Source of the DNA: Acanthaster planci
Taxonomy: Eukaryota; Echinodermata; Asteroidea; Valvatida; Acanthasteridae
DNA: 64,000 bases
Assembly (NCBI RefSeq): GCF_001949145.1
Contig: NW_019091372.1
Coordinates: 1,150,239-1,214,238 of the forward strand
Reading direction: 5' to 3'
A program made the translations under genes and the position numbers. Shown piece after piece: positions 1 to 13,300 of this stretch. The notes beneath the pieces were generated by a model. It had not been told where the DNA came from. It did not search any database and worked only from the letters and a program-made list of their open reading frames with translations. Positions within the stretch are counted from its first letter, which is position 1. Each line of letters opens with the position of its first letter.

Positions 1-830
1 TTTATTAACCAAACCCTTCTTCACTGACCCCTAAAGCTTTATTTTGCCCGCACTGTTCGTTCGTTAAATCTGACAGGAGTTAGATATTTTCTGCCAGAGT
101 TTTACCTTTTAGAGTCACGCTCTGAACGTAAATATAGGAGGTGAAGGTCACTGTTTTTAAAAGTTTACACCAGCCCAAGCCTGGAATTACAGACATGCTG
201 ATACATTGTTTCATTCTGAAGGCTTTCCTTTCTATTTTTTACTATACTGGCGTGCGTATAATGGGATTCTTATACCCGGTCCCCGTAACTTGTGCAAATG
301 AAAGTCGTTTCTCGTATCTTGTGGCGTCTTCGTTGGAATGAACCCGATAAGATGACATATCGTCCTGCGTAACTGAACTTCACAGAGTCGTTCATACCGG
401 CAAGTTTTGCCCACGGGCGGCTGTTGTCGCACTATGACAAATTACATGCACAGTATGACTCCTCGTATCTTAGCAAGTGCGTCCCCGGGCAAGCTGATGT
501 GAGGCTTATTGGCGTGATCTCCTGAACCTTATTGGAAAGATGATACCGACCTAACGTCGTCTTGTATTTGGCATTCTTCTATTCTTCGAGTGTCTCCGCG
601 AGACTCCGCGATGCAACAGTGAAAGTAAGGTCCCACTCAACACGGGAGGTTCCGTTGTCTCTGAGATACAACGTGGATAATTCTTCGCCTTTTGAGATGA
701 TGGAATGTTTAAATCCATTCCCTATCACTTTGTCAAATTGTAGCAAGCAGGTTTATTTTACATTTTTCCAGGGTCACCACGTATCACGTGCTGACACATC
801 AGATTGGACTTTGTCCAGCGAGGCTGTATT

Positions 831-1032
831 CATTGGCGTAGCTAGGATTTTACAAGTATGGGGCACAAAGGTGGGGCCAGCACCTTATGAGGGCACCTGC
901 TTTAATTGGTGTTATCCTTGTCCAATATCCATTCATCCGTGTTTTTTAGTGGCCGGGGGCATGGGGGGGGTCACTGGGAATCTGCGGGGTCACGTGCCCC
1001 AGCCCCCCCCCCCTCCCCCGGCTACGCCACTG
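831..1032 (+). mobile_element. CAGTGGCGTAGC-ended MITE
   Basis: Begins CATTGGCGTAGCTAGGATTT and ends GGCTACGCCACTG, an inverted pair. Elements with CAGTGGCGTAGC termini are common in animal genomes. The interior is a G-run then C-run, not coding. Confidence 0.7.
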
Positions 1033-1675
1033 GGTCTATTCCCCTCCTGTGGCGTCGTTTCGTCATGATATCCGCGCGGCAAATCTGTGTCATACCGCTG
1101 GTTTGGGCTGGTAGTCGATGGTCGAGCGATCGCACGCCGTCGGAAATAATTGGTGCTGTCTTGACCTAATGGATTGTGGCAAGACGCCTACACAAGGGAA
1201 CTCCAATGTGGGCTACCTTATTCTTGCCTGGGTGCGTTGTAAAAATTGTAATTTGATCTTTTTGCGGGGGGGGCAATTGTTGGTCTACTGAAATTATTCC
1301 CTTTTTGAGATGCAAGCCACGATGTTTGGACGAGGCGTTATCACAGAGTAGCGTCACGGTTTCAACTCATATTTAAGCAACACTTACAATCTGTATTTGC
1401 ATTCTTGCATCCGTGTTTTGAAAGGCACATAGATTTATAGTTTCCCGGTCAAAAATGTTACTGGGCATACCCTTTACGTCCTTCCCTGTAGTCGCAGGAA
1501 GCGTCCGTTTAGTTCAACTAACCCCCACCCCTTGGTATCTTATAAGCGCCTATTTGATTGCTTATAGTTGACGTTATATGCCGTTCATGTGTTCAATACT
1601 GTCAAAAGCGCTATCCTGAAACTTCCCACGGTTGGGTAGACCGTTTACAAGTAGGCCTAGGTGAAACTATTTGGT

Positions 1676-1746
1676 ATTATCTCAACGCTGATGAAATGTG
1701 CAACAGAAGATGTTAAACATCTTCTGTTTTATAAGCGTTGAGATAT
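1676..1746. repeat. Hairpin with interrupted stem
   Basis: Outer stem ATCTCAACGCT with AGCGTTGAGAT and inner stem AACAGAAGATGTT with AACATCTTCTGTT, separated by an asymmetric bulge. The terminal loop is almost absent. Confidence 0.6.
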
Positions 1747-2062
1747 TTTTTATCCGGGTGAGTGATGTTACCGCCATTCCAGCCGCATATACGGGTTATA
1801 CTACACCTTGCATGCTGCGATCAGTTTCAAAGACTATACCCAGCCTCCCCCATATATAGCACCAGAAATTCACTGCATTCACTGCGGCACCAGTCTGATA
1901 TTTGAATAAACATTATATTGCTGGAAATACGGTCACGAGGCAGGCAGGACATAGCTGAAATTGCATAGTGCTCGGGTTCTGTTTCTGAACAAAATACACT
2001 TGAGTTTTATATTTTGCTTTGTAATAAACTCTAGTTTTGTAATATGCTCCTGTTTCTTTACC

Positions 2063-2190
2063 TATAGAGGTTTTGCATGGCTGCCATCTTGCAGGCCAGT
2101 GCTTTTGTTCGACAGGGTACGCAACAAAGGAGGTTTCCAGTGGAACAAAAGAACTGCCCTGAAAGATGGCTACCAGGCAAAGCCTCTATA
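2063..2190 (+). mobile_element. Palindromic MITE, family A copy 1
   Basis: About 128 bp with imperfect terminal inverted repeats: begins TATAGAGGTTTTGCATGG and ends with a matching GCAAAGCCTCTATA. Internal words GCCATCTTGCAGG and GGAACAAAAGAACTGCCCTG recur in the other copies. No coding capacity, so non-autonomous. Confidence 0.8.
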
Positions 2191-5068
2191 ATTATATACA
2201 CATTTGAGAGATTTGTTTTCTATTTTTGTTTCACTGCTTGCTTTGTGCGAACCTTTGGCATGGGTCGTTATTGCTTCTTATGACTGATGTAGTTGGTGGG
2301 AAAGAAGCGGCTAAAACTACATGATCCAAAAACAGGCATCAAAACAGTAATGCGCGCATACCTATTAACGCGAAGTTGGAGAACTGAATGACTGATCTCA
2401 CGTCCAGTCGCCCTGTGTTTGTTCGGAGGCAGCAATTGAAGGAGCGCATAAAGAATTTATAGAAACCTTCTAATTCTGGCTCCGCGGATGTAGTTAATCA
2501 GACACAGCGGTGCATGACAAGCTGCATTGCCCGAAGAGTAATGACGGGAGCATTATTTATTTCTGATGTAATGGAGTTAATAATCCGTGAAAGGAATCCA
2601 ATAATTCCCATCATCGCTAACAGCAAAACAACAAATACATTATTCTTTGTGTGGTCTGTGATATTATGAACTTGAGCTTTGTTAAAAGGGCGTTTTATTT
2701 AGTAAGCAAGGCAAATGTCACTGGCCATGAGAGTTTCGGCATATTGGCCGAAAAGTACATTTGGATCAGTGAGCAAAATGCCGTGGAATTATCTCCCGGG
2801 GTGTCATTAGAAATTTGTTTCATGCAGACAGGATTTATTTTCTATTTGCAAGGGATAGACCTTAATTTCAGAAGGCAACGCGAGCAATTGGTTTTCAGTA
2901 TTTGTCCTTTCAATGTGCCTATTACTTTTTGCTTCAGTTACTACTTTTGCTTTGCTCTGGATTATAACGCAATTATTTTGTCCTCTTTTGTGGCTGTTCG
3001 TCATCTTTTTTCATTGGAAAGGGGACACTAGGATCCAAGCAGACTGGAACTAATCGGAGAGGCAAAAGTACAAATAGAAATCAGCAGTTACAGAAGCCTT
3101 GGAAAATAAGTTAATGGCTTTTGACGCACGACAAGCATTCTATTTCCAATAATGCGCTTTTGCCGTTGAAAAAAGGTAGGTCAGCGTAGATTATTCCAGA
3201 GTGCTTTGTAAAATAATTTTTCAGAGTGTACATAGATGATCAGCCATTCTCTGGACTTATTTTGTGCCGCGATATGACGATGGAAGGCTCCTACGAATTG
3301 TCCAGCATGGAAGTGTAGCTGGTGGGTGAGATTGCGAGGTCGTGCATTGGATATGTTTCGTTACTTTCGCTCCGCGTGCCCTCGGCCACATACATATAAT
3401 AGACTGGCGAGTTGTCTTGTTCACGCCTCAGTGAGGCTGTATTACGGGATTAGCGCTGATGAAGACGGTGTCGATGAACAATTACTGTCATGCAGAGGGA
3501 CCCTTAGCCTTCAGAGGACCTGTAACAAACAAGGTAAGCGACGGCATTCGTAGAAACAAAGTATTTTATGACAACAACCCGAAAATGTGTAGAAGATTAC
3601 ATCTTCGTAGATCGTTTGGCTGCCTTTAAATACAATTAGAGCAAGATTTCTTAAATTAGGCTCCAACAAGTCAAGTCCCTTTAAAAGGCTGCCTAAGCTA
3701 ATCATGCATTCGTACCGAATTTAGAGAGCCCGATTCGAGACAAAAAACCAAGACAAAACTGAAAGAGGGTAAAAATTCCTTGAGGAATTGTGAATGATCA
3801 GATGTAACGACGCGTCCTCCTTCTCGAACGCCTCTTCAGTACGCACGGGGGAGGTTGCAACTTGCCGGTCATTTGGAGCTGACTGAGCCGCTGAGGCGAC
3901 TGGTTACATTCTTGATACGTATCTTCACTGAGCCAGCAGGGCATTTCGAATAAGCAAGGTCATTCGGGAACTCACGCCAGTCCGCGTAGGGCCTCGTTGA
4001 GAGGGCGGACCAGTGGGCAGATTTTTAAGCAGGCGCTGTTGGAATACCGAGCTGGCTCATTTGCAAGACCTTGGTTGATGCTTCTAGAAGTTCCAAGCGG
4101 GAGAAATCTCCTATGCAAACGGCCAGCACGATTAGCTGGTGTGACGCAATGCGGTGCTCCTCAAACAGCTATAGTCCTGACTTCCCACAGCATTAAGCGT
4201 TGCTGTCTGTCGCGCGTTATGAGGCATAACCACAACGCGCACGTTTTTGGGGGGGGGCGCGTCGTCGCCTGAATACCCATCTATCCGTCCCGGATGTCGA
4301 CCTCCAGGCGATCGAGGTGCATTGACTGTAATTACACTGAATCCAGGACATGCGCAGCAATCGGATCGTTCGAGACCCTGACACCCCTTAAAATACAGGA
4401 GATGGCGTGTACTTCGCGATGACGCGTCTTGCGCCGGGCCTTGGCGACAGAGAGTCTGTTGAGAGGAAAGGGACGCGAAGACAGGTCTCGTCTGTCACCT
4501 CGACCCCTTCATGTCGTAACCGTCCGTGTTACGTGAGTCAGCAGTATTTACAGGAAGCAACGCAATAAACGGTTCAGTCAACACGACGCCCATACTCTAA
4601 TTTTGGGGATGTATTTTTGGCAAAAAAATGAAACGATTTTGAGTATATGAAATCAGGGATGCATTTGTTGTCTTTTTTTCGAATGGGCATTAATAGCTGA
4701 GAGTACAAATTGAATTGTTCTTTTTTAAGCGGTCAATACAATATTGAATTGAACCTCCAAATAAAATTTAACTTTCGCCACAACACTATTCTTCCCTTGC
4801 TTAGTTCGAAACGAAACGAAGTTTGTCGTACACAGTGCCTGTTATCCCACATGATAAATTGAAGCCTTTTTTATAAAAAGTAATAGAGCATCCCTACTCA
4901 ATACGGAAATGTTTATTCCTGGTAACGGTGAGGAAGAGGAATTTCAGTAGTTGAGTTATGTCTGTATAACTAGGGCTGAAGTCAAATAATTGTGAACAGC
5001 TCAAAGCGACAGCGATGTACGGCCAGGTGCATTTCGGATTGCTCTAGTAGAAATGGCAGACTTCTAGC

Positions 5069-5115
5069 CAGTGGCGTATCCAGTTTTTGTTAGGGGGGCA
5101 GGGGGCGAATTCAAA
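5069..5115 (+). mobile_element. Partial CAGTGGCGTA-type element
   Basis: Starts CAGTGGCGTATCCAG then a G-rich run, like the left end of the element at 831. I cannot find a clear right end. Confidence 0.4.
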
Positions 5116-5769
5116 AGTGCACTTTCGGGCTCATTCAACATGATAATCAGGGAGAAAAATTATAGCCTTTTTATTTGATAACAAATGTAGCGGTTAGTTT
5201 CTTTCCTGTTCACCTATGAAGTAATCTAAGTAAGAAACATTTTTAAAAATCCGTCGGGGGGCAAGTTGCCCCAAATGCTTGTAGCTCACATCGTTAAAAT
5301 CTCAAACTGAAGACCGTGGTTGAGACAGATCATGCGTTGATGTTTCCCACCATCAGCCTTGAACGTGGTGCATTTAGTGTAAGGTTACTTGCCATAGAAT
5401 AGTCAGTTGCATTTCTATATGCGGAGATAAATTACACATTTCTCCTTCTCTGACAAAACGACCGTTTCTTCCCAAACGTTAAATATTTATCCTGTTTCGG
5501 CGTAAACAGACCTCATTGCTTAGCAACCGGCGCGAAGGACAAAATGTAATCGTTTGTCGGCGGCAAGGCCCATCAGACAAACTCATCTTGTGCTTCGTGG
5601 AAATTTAATTGATTGGGCGGTCCCCCGTACTCTCCAGCCATGTACCTGTTTTTATCACGTCCACTCACGTGGACTTTTGAAGTAGGAGATTGCTGGAAGA
5701 ATTGCCTCATTATCACTACGATCGGGAAGATCAACGTGAAAGACTGAATGGCCCTTAAATTCAAATAAC

Positions 5770-6215
5770 TTTGAATATCGTGACAGACACCACGAAATGG
5801 CAGTCGTGCGCGAGGTGATCTCATTTGTGCGCATTTTAGTGAACCGATTTATTTACGTTGCCACGAACTGGCACCCAGAGCAGTGTGGCACCTTCGGCGC
5901 GCACTCCTCGCCTTTTCGTTATCACGAACTGATACCGATCTCAATTCCACAGGTAATAAAACAAATGTTAATTAAATTTATGGGTGAGGCAGCAAGTATA
6001 TGGATAAATTAAATTCATGTCAAGCCTTTCACAGCATCTTTCTCCGCGCTGAATTGCCGTAATAGTCTTGGGTACCAGTTCGTGTGAACGAAAAATCGTT
6101 CTATTTCGTTTCAGCGTCCGATGTGCGCGCCCACTACTCGGCCCGTTGCTGGTTTGTGAAACCGAATATTGTTGCAGCCGAGTGCTAATTAGTTCGTGGT
6201 GTCGGTGGCGATATG
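5770..6215 (+). mobile_element. Non-autonomous DNA element, family C copy 1
   Basis: Roughly 440 bp, matching the reverse complement of 15505-16005 along most of its length (for example TCATTTGTGCGCATTTTAGT and TATGGGTGAGGCAGCAAGTA). Ends carry the inverted word family GACACCACGAA / TTCGTGGTGTCGGTG. Boundaries are approximate. Confidence 0.75.
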
Positions 6216-9200
6216 TTTCGAGGAAACGATGTATTATAACATTTTAACATTACACGTACATTTGGGAACAGAATATATCATGTGCTCATCAAGTACTCAT
6301 GTGAGGTACCCACATGGCTACGACAGCTGTATTTCCTTCGAAAAATGCCGCGACGGGCGTTAGCCTATCCTCAGGGCGTTGGGGGCGAGCAAATCGAGAC
6401 TTAAGACCGACGACAGGGAGATGTATACCAGTAGCACTTTGGACAGCAAAGTGAACACTGTTGCCTTACACCAGTTACAGCCAACAGAAAATGATTGAGT
6501 GGTGTAGGCTTTTGCCAATTTTTTCCTCTCGAATCGAAGTTTCCCCCCCCAAGGCCTGATCCATGAAGCGAAACTTAATTTACTCTAGCACCAGAGAAAC
6601 GAGGAAGGACCGATGGCTAGACAGTGATGCGTGCCGAAAACCGGCTGAATCATTGATCATCTCATGGAGCGTTTGGCATTTGAATCAGTCAGTGTGTGGG
6701 ATGACATATGTCGCAATTGTTTCTACCAGTTGGGCCCTATTACAATACTCAAGATACCGTCAGACGAAGTAGAGCGGACACCAGCAGTTCAGTTAGACTG
6801 GCGTCCATGCTCGTTTTTCGAGGGTTTGGATAACTGGGCTGAATTCTTTTCTTTAAAAAGGAACATTCATTTCTGTGTTGTGGAAATTTAGTAATTTTAA
6901 TTTGGCAAAACTTCATATTGTCTCCGGCTCTGTGAGCCATCTCGCTCTTTTTGTGGTTGTTCAAAAATCAAAATCTCACGAGTTTTTCCGTGTGTTCCTG
7001 TAAAAACCCTGATGAGGAGGTGATGTATTCTCCTGTTCCGATAACAGCGTTCTTGGGTCATGTTTCCGCTATTCGAGCGCAAGAACAAGAAAGCAGTGCC
7101 AAGAACAGGCCGCCCAAACTCGACTACTGATGGCCTACAACTCACGTGGGTGCATACGTGCGAACGGGAACCTGGACGTTTTGATGTGCCTACTCTGTAG
7201 GGGGCCTGAAGTGAGTGTTATGCTGTGACTGTGTTGGAAACGGGCCTTGATGTCAGCAATCATGGAAAGAAGAGCCGTATCAGTGTACATGTGGTCTGCG
7301 TTTGAACTAGAATCGGGTTTGGCCGTATAACACGGCTGAGGGCGCTCGGTATTGTGTTAAACATGAAACGGCTCCGGTTTCTAGTTAGGGGCTGGCTCCA
7401 AAAGTGGTGCGGCGACGTGTTTTATTTTTTGGGTTTTTTTTTTTTGGTTGCCAACACTTTTTTTCCTAGAAATGGAGTACACGCACATGTGCTGGTACGT
7501 ACGCACCGCCGCTACCAACACTGAAATAGACTTGCCCCCTCGTTAGTTACTGTGAAGCGTTTTCAGCTCGGAGATGTACTTGTACACAGGACATAAGACC
7601 TCGTTTGTCTGGTTCCCAGATATGAATGTATAATACAGAAAAGGCGTCATCTCAAAAAGAGTGCCTGACTAAATGTATGGGGGCCTAGAGGGACTCCTTA
7701 CTGTGCAAAATTACTCACCGTACCCCATCTAATACACGCTAAAATTACGCAGTAGCAGGTTTCCAGTTGATCAAGCAAGTTTGGCAGCTTTTGGACATCG
7801 TATTATATCAAATAAAAACTTCTTTATATTGCCGACACGCAGGTCTACGGCGACGCGCGCGCTGACCAGAAACCGGAGACTTTTTTGGCCTAACACAGAA
7901 ACTGAAGCTACCAGCAGGACTGCCAGCTCGTCTTACTGGAAATATTGGTCAAAAAAGGCGCCCTCCCAGTTGCTCTGTTTTGCATTTTGCAATAGAGTGT
8001 TGCCATCAATTTTCAAAATGGCAATGAACCTCAATAACATTTGTAGGGGTGATCATCTCTTGAGAGAAATACCTTCGAAAGTCACCGGTTCATCCACTAA
8101 AAAAATGAAAGGAAAATGAAAGATGACAAAATGAGCTTTAATCTGATGTGTGTCTTGAGCACCTTGTTTGAGGTGTACTCATCACGAAGCAAGACGTTCA
8201 ACGGTGGTCTCAAATATTTGTGTAAAACAATGTGGCTGATTTCAAACTCATTGCCGCTTGCTAGTTTTCCTCAATTTTTTTTAAGCAAGAACATGTTTAT
8301 CTTTTCACGCTAGGCTGTTGTGTTGAACTTTGCTTTGACAGCCGACTCACTGTCGCTCTAAAGCCTCTCGATATCGGATTTCCCAGAGGACTATGGTAGT
8401 TAAGTCGTTAATAGATAGTCAATTGCTTCTATTTGGATAGGACGTATCGCCTAATGCGCTACCTGCGCTCATAGAGGAAGGAATAGATGCGAAATTTCTA
8501 GCTATTTTTTTTCTTCCAATATTTGAGTAAATAGCCGTGTTTCCTTTGCCTTTTATTAACCAGTAAAGTGATATTTTTTGTGCTCTCCCTGCAGGGCTAA
8601 CGACTCTGTGTTTCAACCGGCAACTTTCAAAGGCAGTGAGGCGATATTTTACTCGTTCGTTCGTTCTTACCAGTGGCTTGGCCACACGGCACTGTATTTC
8701 GTATATCCCTCAACGTGGTCCCACAAAGACGTACCGTTCTACGTCAGGGCTGAGAAGACGGAGTTTATTTAGTTAACTCGCCGGCTTTTCGATCACTTGC
8801 CGACCAATCCCCTGGGAGATGAGGCCAGGAGCACTCGATTTTGTTGTCTGCAGGCGGCCATTCACCTAACACTCATCGCCCCCATTCGCTGCCGTTTCTC
8901 TATGATTTGGCCTACCAAGTTCGGCAGTGACACGCAGCAGATATATACATGTACATGTATATAAATCGCTTGCTCCTGCTGATTTTCATTGGCTGACCTC
9001 TGACCGCTGAATCTAGCGCGGCCGGCGTGATCACCTGGAGTCGAATCACTGCTCAGCGCCCGACGCTCAGGGTTAGTTATCGTTATCCTCTTCGCCGGGC
9101 TGGACCTACTGGTTACGGTATAGCTGCAGGTGCAGCGGGACTGCCATAGTATGGGTCTACTAGCTGGAGGGAGAAAGAGCAAGAGCGGGCAGGCTCCCCA

Positions 9201-9661
9201 GGGGTGATTGATGTTAGATCTTAAAGGTTAGCGTAAACAGGACACAAAGCCTCGCCTGACGGAGCCGGCTGCTACGTGACTCACTGTGCGCGGCGTTCCC
9301 ACCACCAGAGAACCAGCTTGTGTTTTGGATCGCCAGTGCATCGCTCTGTCGAACTGCCTGTCCTCTTTCTTTTAAGACAGTAGTCTGCACAACGTTATAG
9401 AGAAAAGAGAAGACCATGCTATCCATGGAGGAGAATCCATGTCATTGAGGGCACATTCCGGTATGGCTTCACAATGTCACGGATTAACGCTATGGTACTG
9501 ATAATTTTCTCTGCATGATCAAGGGGATTTGTAATTTTGTATGGAACACTTAGTAATCATGACTGGGTTTTACTCGTGAAATGCTACGCTAATTCACGCC
9601 CGTAGTGAGTGGAAAAGGATTCATTTTTTCGGAGACTGTTTAACGTGAACTGTTTGCCAGT

Positions 9662-10343
9662 ATGTACGGGCTACTTGTAGAGAACACCATTGAGGTGATC
9701 AAGGAGACCTACGGCGAGGAAGCATGGCTGATCATCAGGGAGAAATCACGCATCCACGAGTACACCTACGTGACCCACCGGATGTACAGCGAGCGGATTA
9801 TCCCGCGGCTGGCCCAGGCGGTCAGCGAGTACACCGGCTGCACCACGGAGGAGTTCATGGACCTGGTCGGCCGGGACTTCGTCAGGTTCCTCAGCAAGTA
9901 CGGCTACGACAAGATGCTGCGCGTGCTCGGTCGCAGCATGCGCGACTTCCTGAACGGCTTGGACAACCTGCACGAGTATCTGCGCTTCAGCTACCCCAAG
10001 ATGAAGCCGCCTAGCTTCTTCTGCACGGACGAGAGCAGCCAGGGGCTGACCCTCCACTACCGGTCGCGCAGGCCGGGCTACGTCCACTACGTCAAGGGCC
10101 AACTGAAGTCCGTCGGCCGGCTCTTCTACAACCTGGACGTGTCGGTGGAGTTGGTGTCGGAGGAAACCCGGGGGGACACTACCTATGTCGTCTTCAAACT
10201 CTTCTTCGACAACAAGGAGTTCGTGGAAAGAGACAAGAACGCCTATGCACTCGAGGAATCCGAAGTGATGAAAGCCTCGCTGTTCTTCGACTTGTTCCCG
10301 TTCCACATCATGTTCAACAGGAAGATGATAATCAAGAATGTCG
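9662..10343 (+). CDS. Guanylate cyclase exon 1: complete H-NOX domain
   Basis: Encodes residues 1-227 plus the first base of codon 228. The donor is gtaagc at 10344. His104 (codon 9971-9973) aligns with the heme-ligating His105 of mammalian beta-1. Tyr133, Ser135 and Arg137 form the YxSxR signature. Tyr143 (codon 10088-10090) falls in the distal pocket. The exon is GC-rich at third positions, unlike the AT-rich surroundings. The sequence ends tttgccag one base before the ATG, so a 5' untranslated exon probably lies upstream. Confidence 0.95.
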
Positions 10344-13300
10344 GTAAGCATTTCTTTGAATTGAGCTCCTAATGTAAAAGTGTCATGGTGGCACATCTGA
10401 ATCTTACGTGGTACATGACATGCATATGTTTTAAAGTAAACCCCGCCCATGCGGAAAGCAAACCAGATTATGACACCAGCAATATTTAGAAAACTGTCGT
10501 TTAGAGGGAACGTAAAACAGGGGCCGCGCTTATACTGTACATGTACATTTTTGTTCATTGCCCGACGTGGAAATTGGGCACACTTTGATACGCTGCGTGG
10601 AATTCAACCTCTGACGTGCACTGTCCTCGATGTCAGCTAGAACAAGACTCACCAATTTGGGTAAACGGCGCAAAAATGGTCAAATTGGATTCTGAGGCAT
10701 GTGGCATACTCGTGTTTTTATATGCGTGTTTTTTGGTGTTGGGTCAATCTGTGAGGGGCACGAGAATTCATAAGAAGTTCGTGGTTCTGCCGACCAAGGC
10801 TGATGTCACCGACACCATGAACTGACGCCCACCTGAAAGTAGGTGTCAGGTCATGAAAACCGCTCTATGAACAATTTCGATTAGGAAATGGTCCCCACTT
10901 TAACAATTGGGGACAAATCCTGTAGGGAAGCCCGTCAAAAATAGTACCTTGTCCTCGGATGTGTAGCAATTCACGACCGCGTCCGTGCGTTCTCTTGCCA
11001 GATCCGTTTCCAAGGGATACACGCGGGGCAAATTGCTAACACAACTCGCCATGCAGCGTGGACGGGTTAAGCGCAAGCCTTCAAGTGTGCCTTTAACGCC
11101 GGCTGCGTGGCAGTTATTAAGCGCGGCGCGAAAGCCGCCCGGAGTCATTTACTTCACTTTCGGATTCTCAATGTGTCATCCCAGTTGCGCCAGGGCAGCC
11201 TCACATGTATTGACATTGCGCGCTGGTGATGTTGCCACCGATTAAGATTGATACCAGTGCAAAGGTTGGGGCTGCACCGTGCGCGTTTTGGGCCCCGTCT
11301 CCTGCGCTGTCGAGCGTTGACAAGTCGGTATTATCCCCGTGGTATGATTCACCTAATAAAGTCATACGCCAGCCCCAACGGGTTGATAGAAGCGGTCGGC
11401 ATTGAAAGAGCTGGCGGATTATTAACACATCAATTTCATGAATGGTACTATGGAATAAACGCGCTTAAATGACGACTCCGCACATTATTTTAAAAACACA
11501 TTCAAGTCTCACCTCATTTGATATTACTCACGGGGTGTTGTATGGGTGGTTTGAGGATATCAGGGAATCTATGGCGATGAGCTGACTAATAACTACCGTA
11601 CGATTTGATGCGGATTAATGGTATGAACAGGGACATCCAGAGTCTGGAGTCCAGCCTTGCAAAATAATAATGGTTTGAGACGAGTCCTCCATCCCCAAGA
11701 GTTCGATTCCAAGGTTGAGTCTCGTCTGTAGAGCCATGAGTTCGGAAAAACGTAATTCCAGATTCGTTCACCCCTCGACTCCAGAGATCGACCTCGAACC
11801 GAAGCCGATTTCGAGTCCAAAAGCCGATCTTGAATCGAGACAGGTCGCATGGCCGCGAATAGGCACGAATTATGATCGACTAGCCATATTAAACATAAAT
11901 TTTGATTCCATATTTAACCAACACAGAATAAAGTAACATTCGCGACTATTTTCATCCACGTTTTGCTACACTTTCTGTCCAAGTCTGGTGTGTCAACTGA
12001 TAACTGTTAATGTAGTGCTCATTGTGGAAAGAAAACTGAATGGATGGTCGTAAAGGCGTTCAGTCTTGAAAGTTATATAAAGTTGATTAGTTTTATATTT
12101 CATCATGAAAAACCTTATTGTTTAAAAATAATCACCTGTCAAAGGAATGGGGTTTATCGGAAGAAATATGGGATCATGAAGTTTTCACATACGTATGGCC
12201 TGGAAACGCGACGGTGGAAATTCTCATGAATCTTGAAAAATCAACGTTTGGGAGCTCGAAGATTGTTTGTTTGGTCTGTCAGGCCAGTCTTTGGCGTGTG
12301 TGTGCTCAAAGTGACCAGCGAGTTTCAGGTGTCAAAAATGTGTTTGCTGGCAAATAGCTTTCGCCGACAAAAAAGGCACATTGCATCGGGTGCTGTCCGA
12401 GCCCTTCACTCTGCCGGCGCATACGGCTCCGTTAGGCGTGTTTATATCAATATATTGTTGTTGCAGTATCCAGTGCGGCTCTGATAAATGCGATCATGTC
12501 ATCAGCGCGGGGTGAAGTTTAGACCGGGCGAGCATACGGCGAGCGCCGAATCGCTGATTGAAACATTACCGATGGTTGTGTCCAGTAGCCCCGTGCGTGC
12601 GGCGGAGCAGAAAATTGCAAGGCGGCGATTTGGTCGTGTGTGTGTGTGGTGGGGGGGGCGTTGATGTTCAATGTTTGGAAATTAATTGAGATCATTGACT
12701 TGCGCCGATTGGGAGATTTTTGTTGACTCATAAATCATGGAAGTATAGACTGAGAATTCAACCAGAAAGATGCGGTATTCGCTGAAAGGACTTTACACGC
12801 CTGCGCTTATTTCTGCATATCTTATGCTGGTTTGTATATATTATACACATGCAGCCTGCCCCACATTGCATCTTTCTATCAACTGTTTCCATGATGTTCA
12901 TTCTTGACAAGCGTTTATATCATGACCTGATTACAAAATATACCCCTCCGCACGGTGGAACGAAGTTTGCCTAAGGCTATTTAATTTCATTATCTAGTTA
13001 AATGTTTCCGAAAATATGACATCATGACCGATCATGTATTTTTGGTCAGGCTTGTATTGCATTTTCCCGCCGCCTCGTGGTTTTTTTAATCCTTGCATGC
13101 ACCTGTTTGGGGCTGATGGGGAGGGGTTTGTACGGTTCGTGTAATAAGGTCGAGCAGTCACATATTATTATGGTACTTGTTATGATGAGCGATCTGTGCT
13201 CTGCTGTCCCCCCTCCCAGGGGTATAGCGCGTTTTGGCTTTGTTTTGTTTTGTTTTGTTTTTTGAGAACGAATTCGGGGAATGACCCGAAGGAGACCATT

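Larger units (their letters stand above)
1..9661. other. Gene-free upstream region
   Basis: No ORF here resembles a known family or sits between consistent splice sites. It holds the palindromic elements listed separately (831-1032, 2063-2190, 5770-6215), hairpins and short homopolymer runs. It should include the promoter and 5' untranslated exon(s) of the guanylate cyclase, which I could not locate. Confidence 0.6.

Noticed and set aside
562-1068. 168-residue ORF with a poly-Pro end
   Set aside because: Its second half lies in the CAGTGGCGTAGC-ended element and its poly-Pro comes from a C run. No splice context or family resemblance.
9746-10558. 270-residue ORF antisense to cyclase exon 1
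   Set aside because: It is the complement of the conserved H-NOX exon. The open frame is a by-product of GC-rich codons; the peptide is low-complexity His/Val/Glu with no family match.
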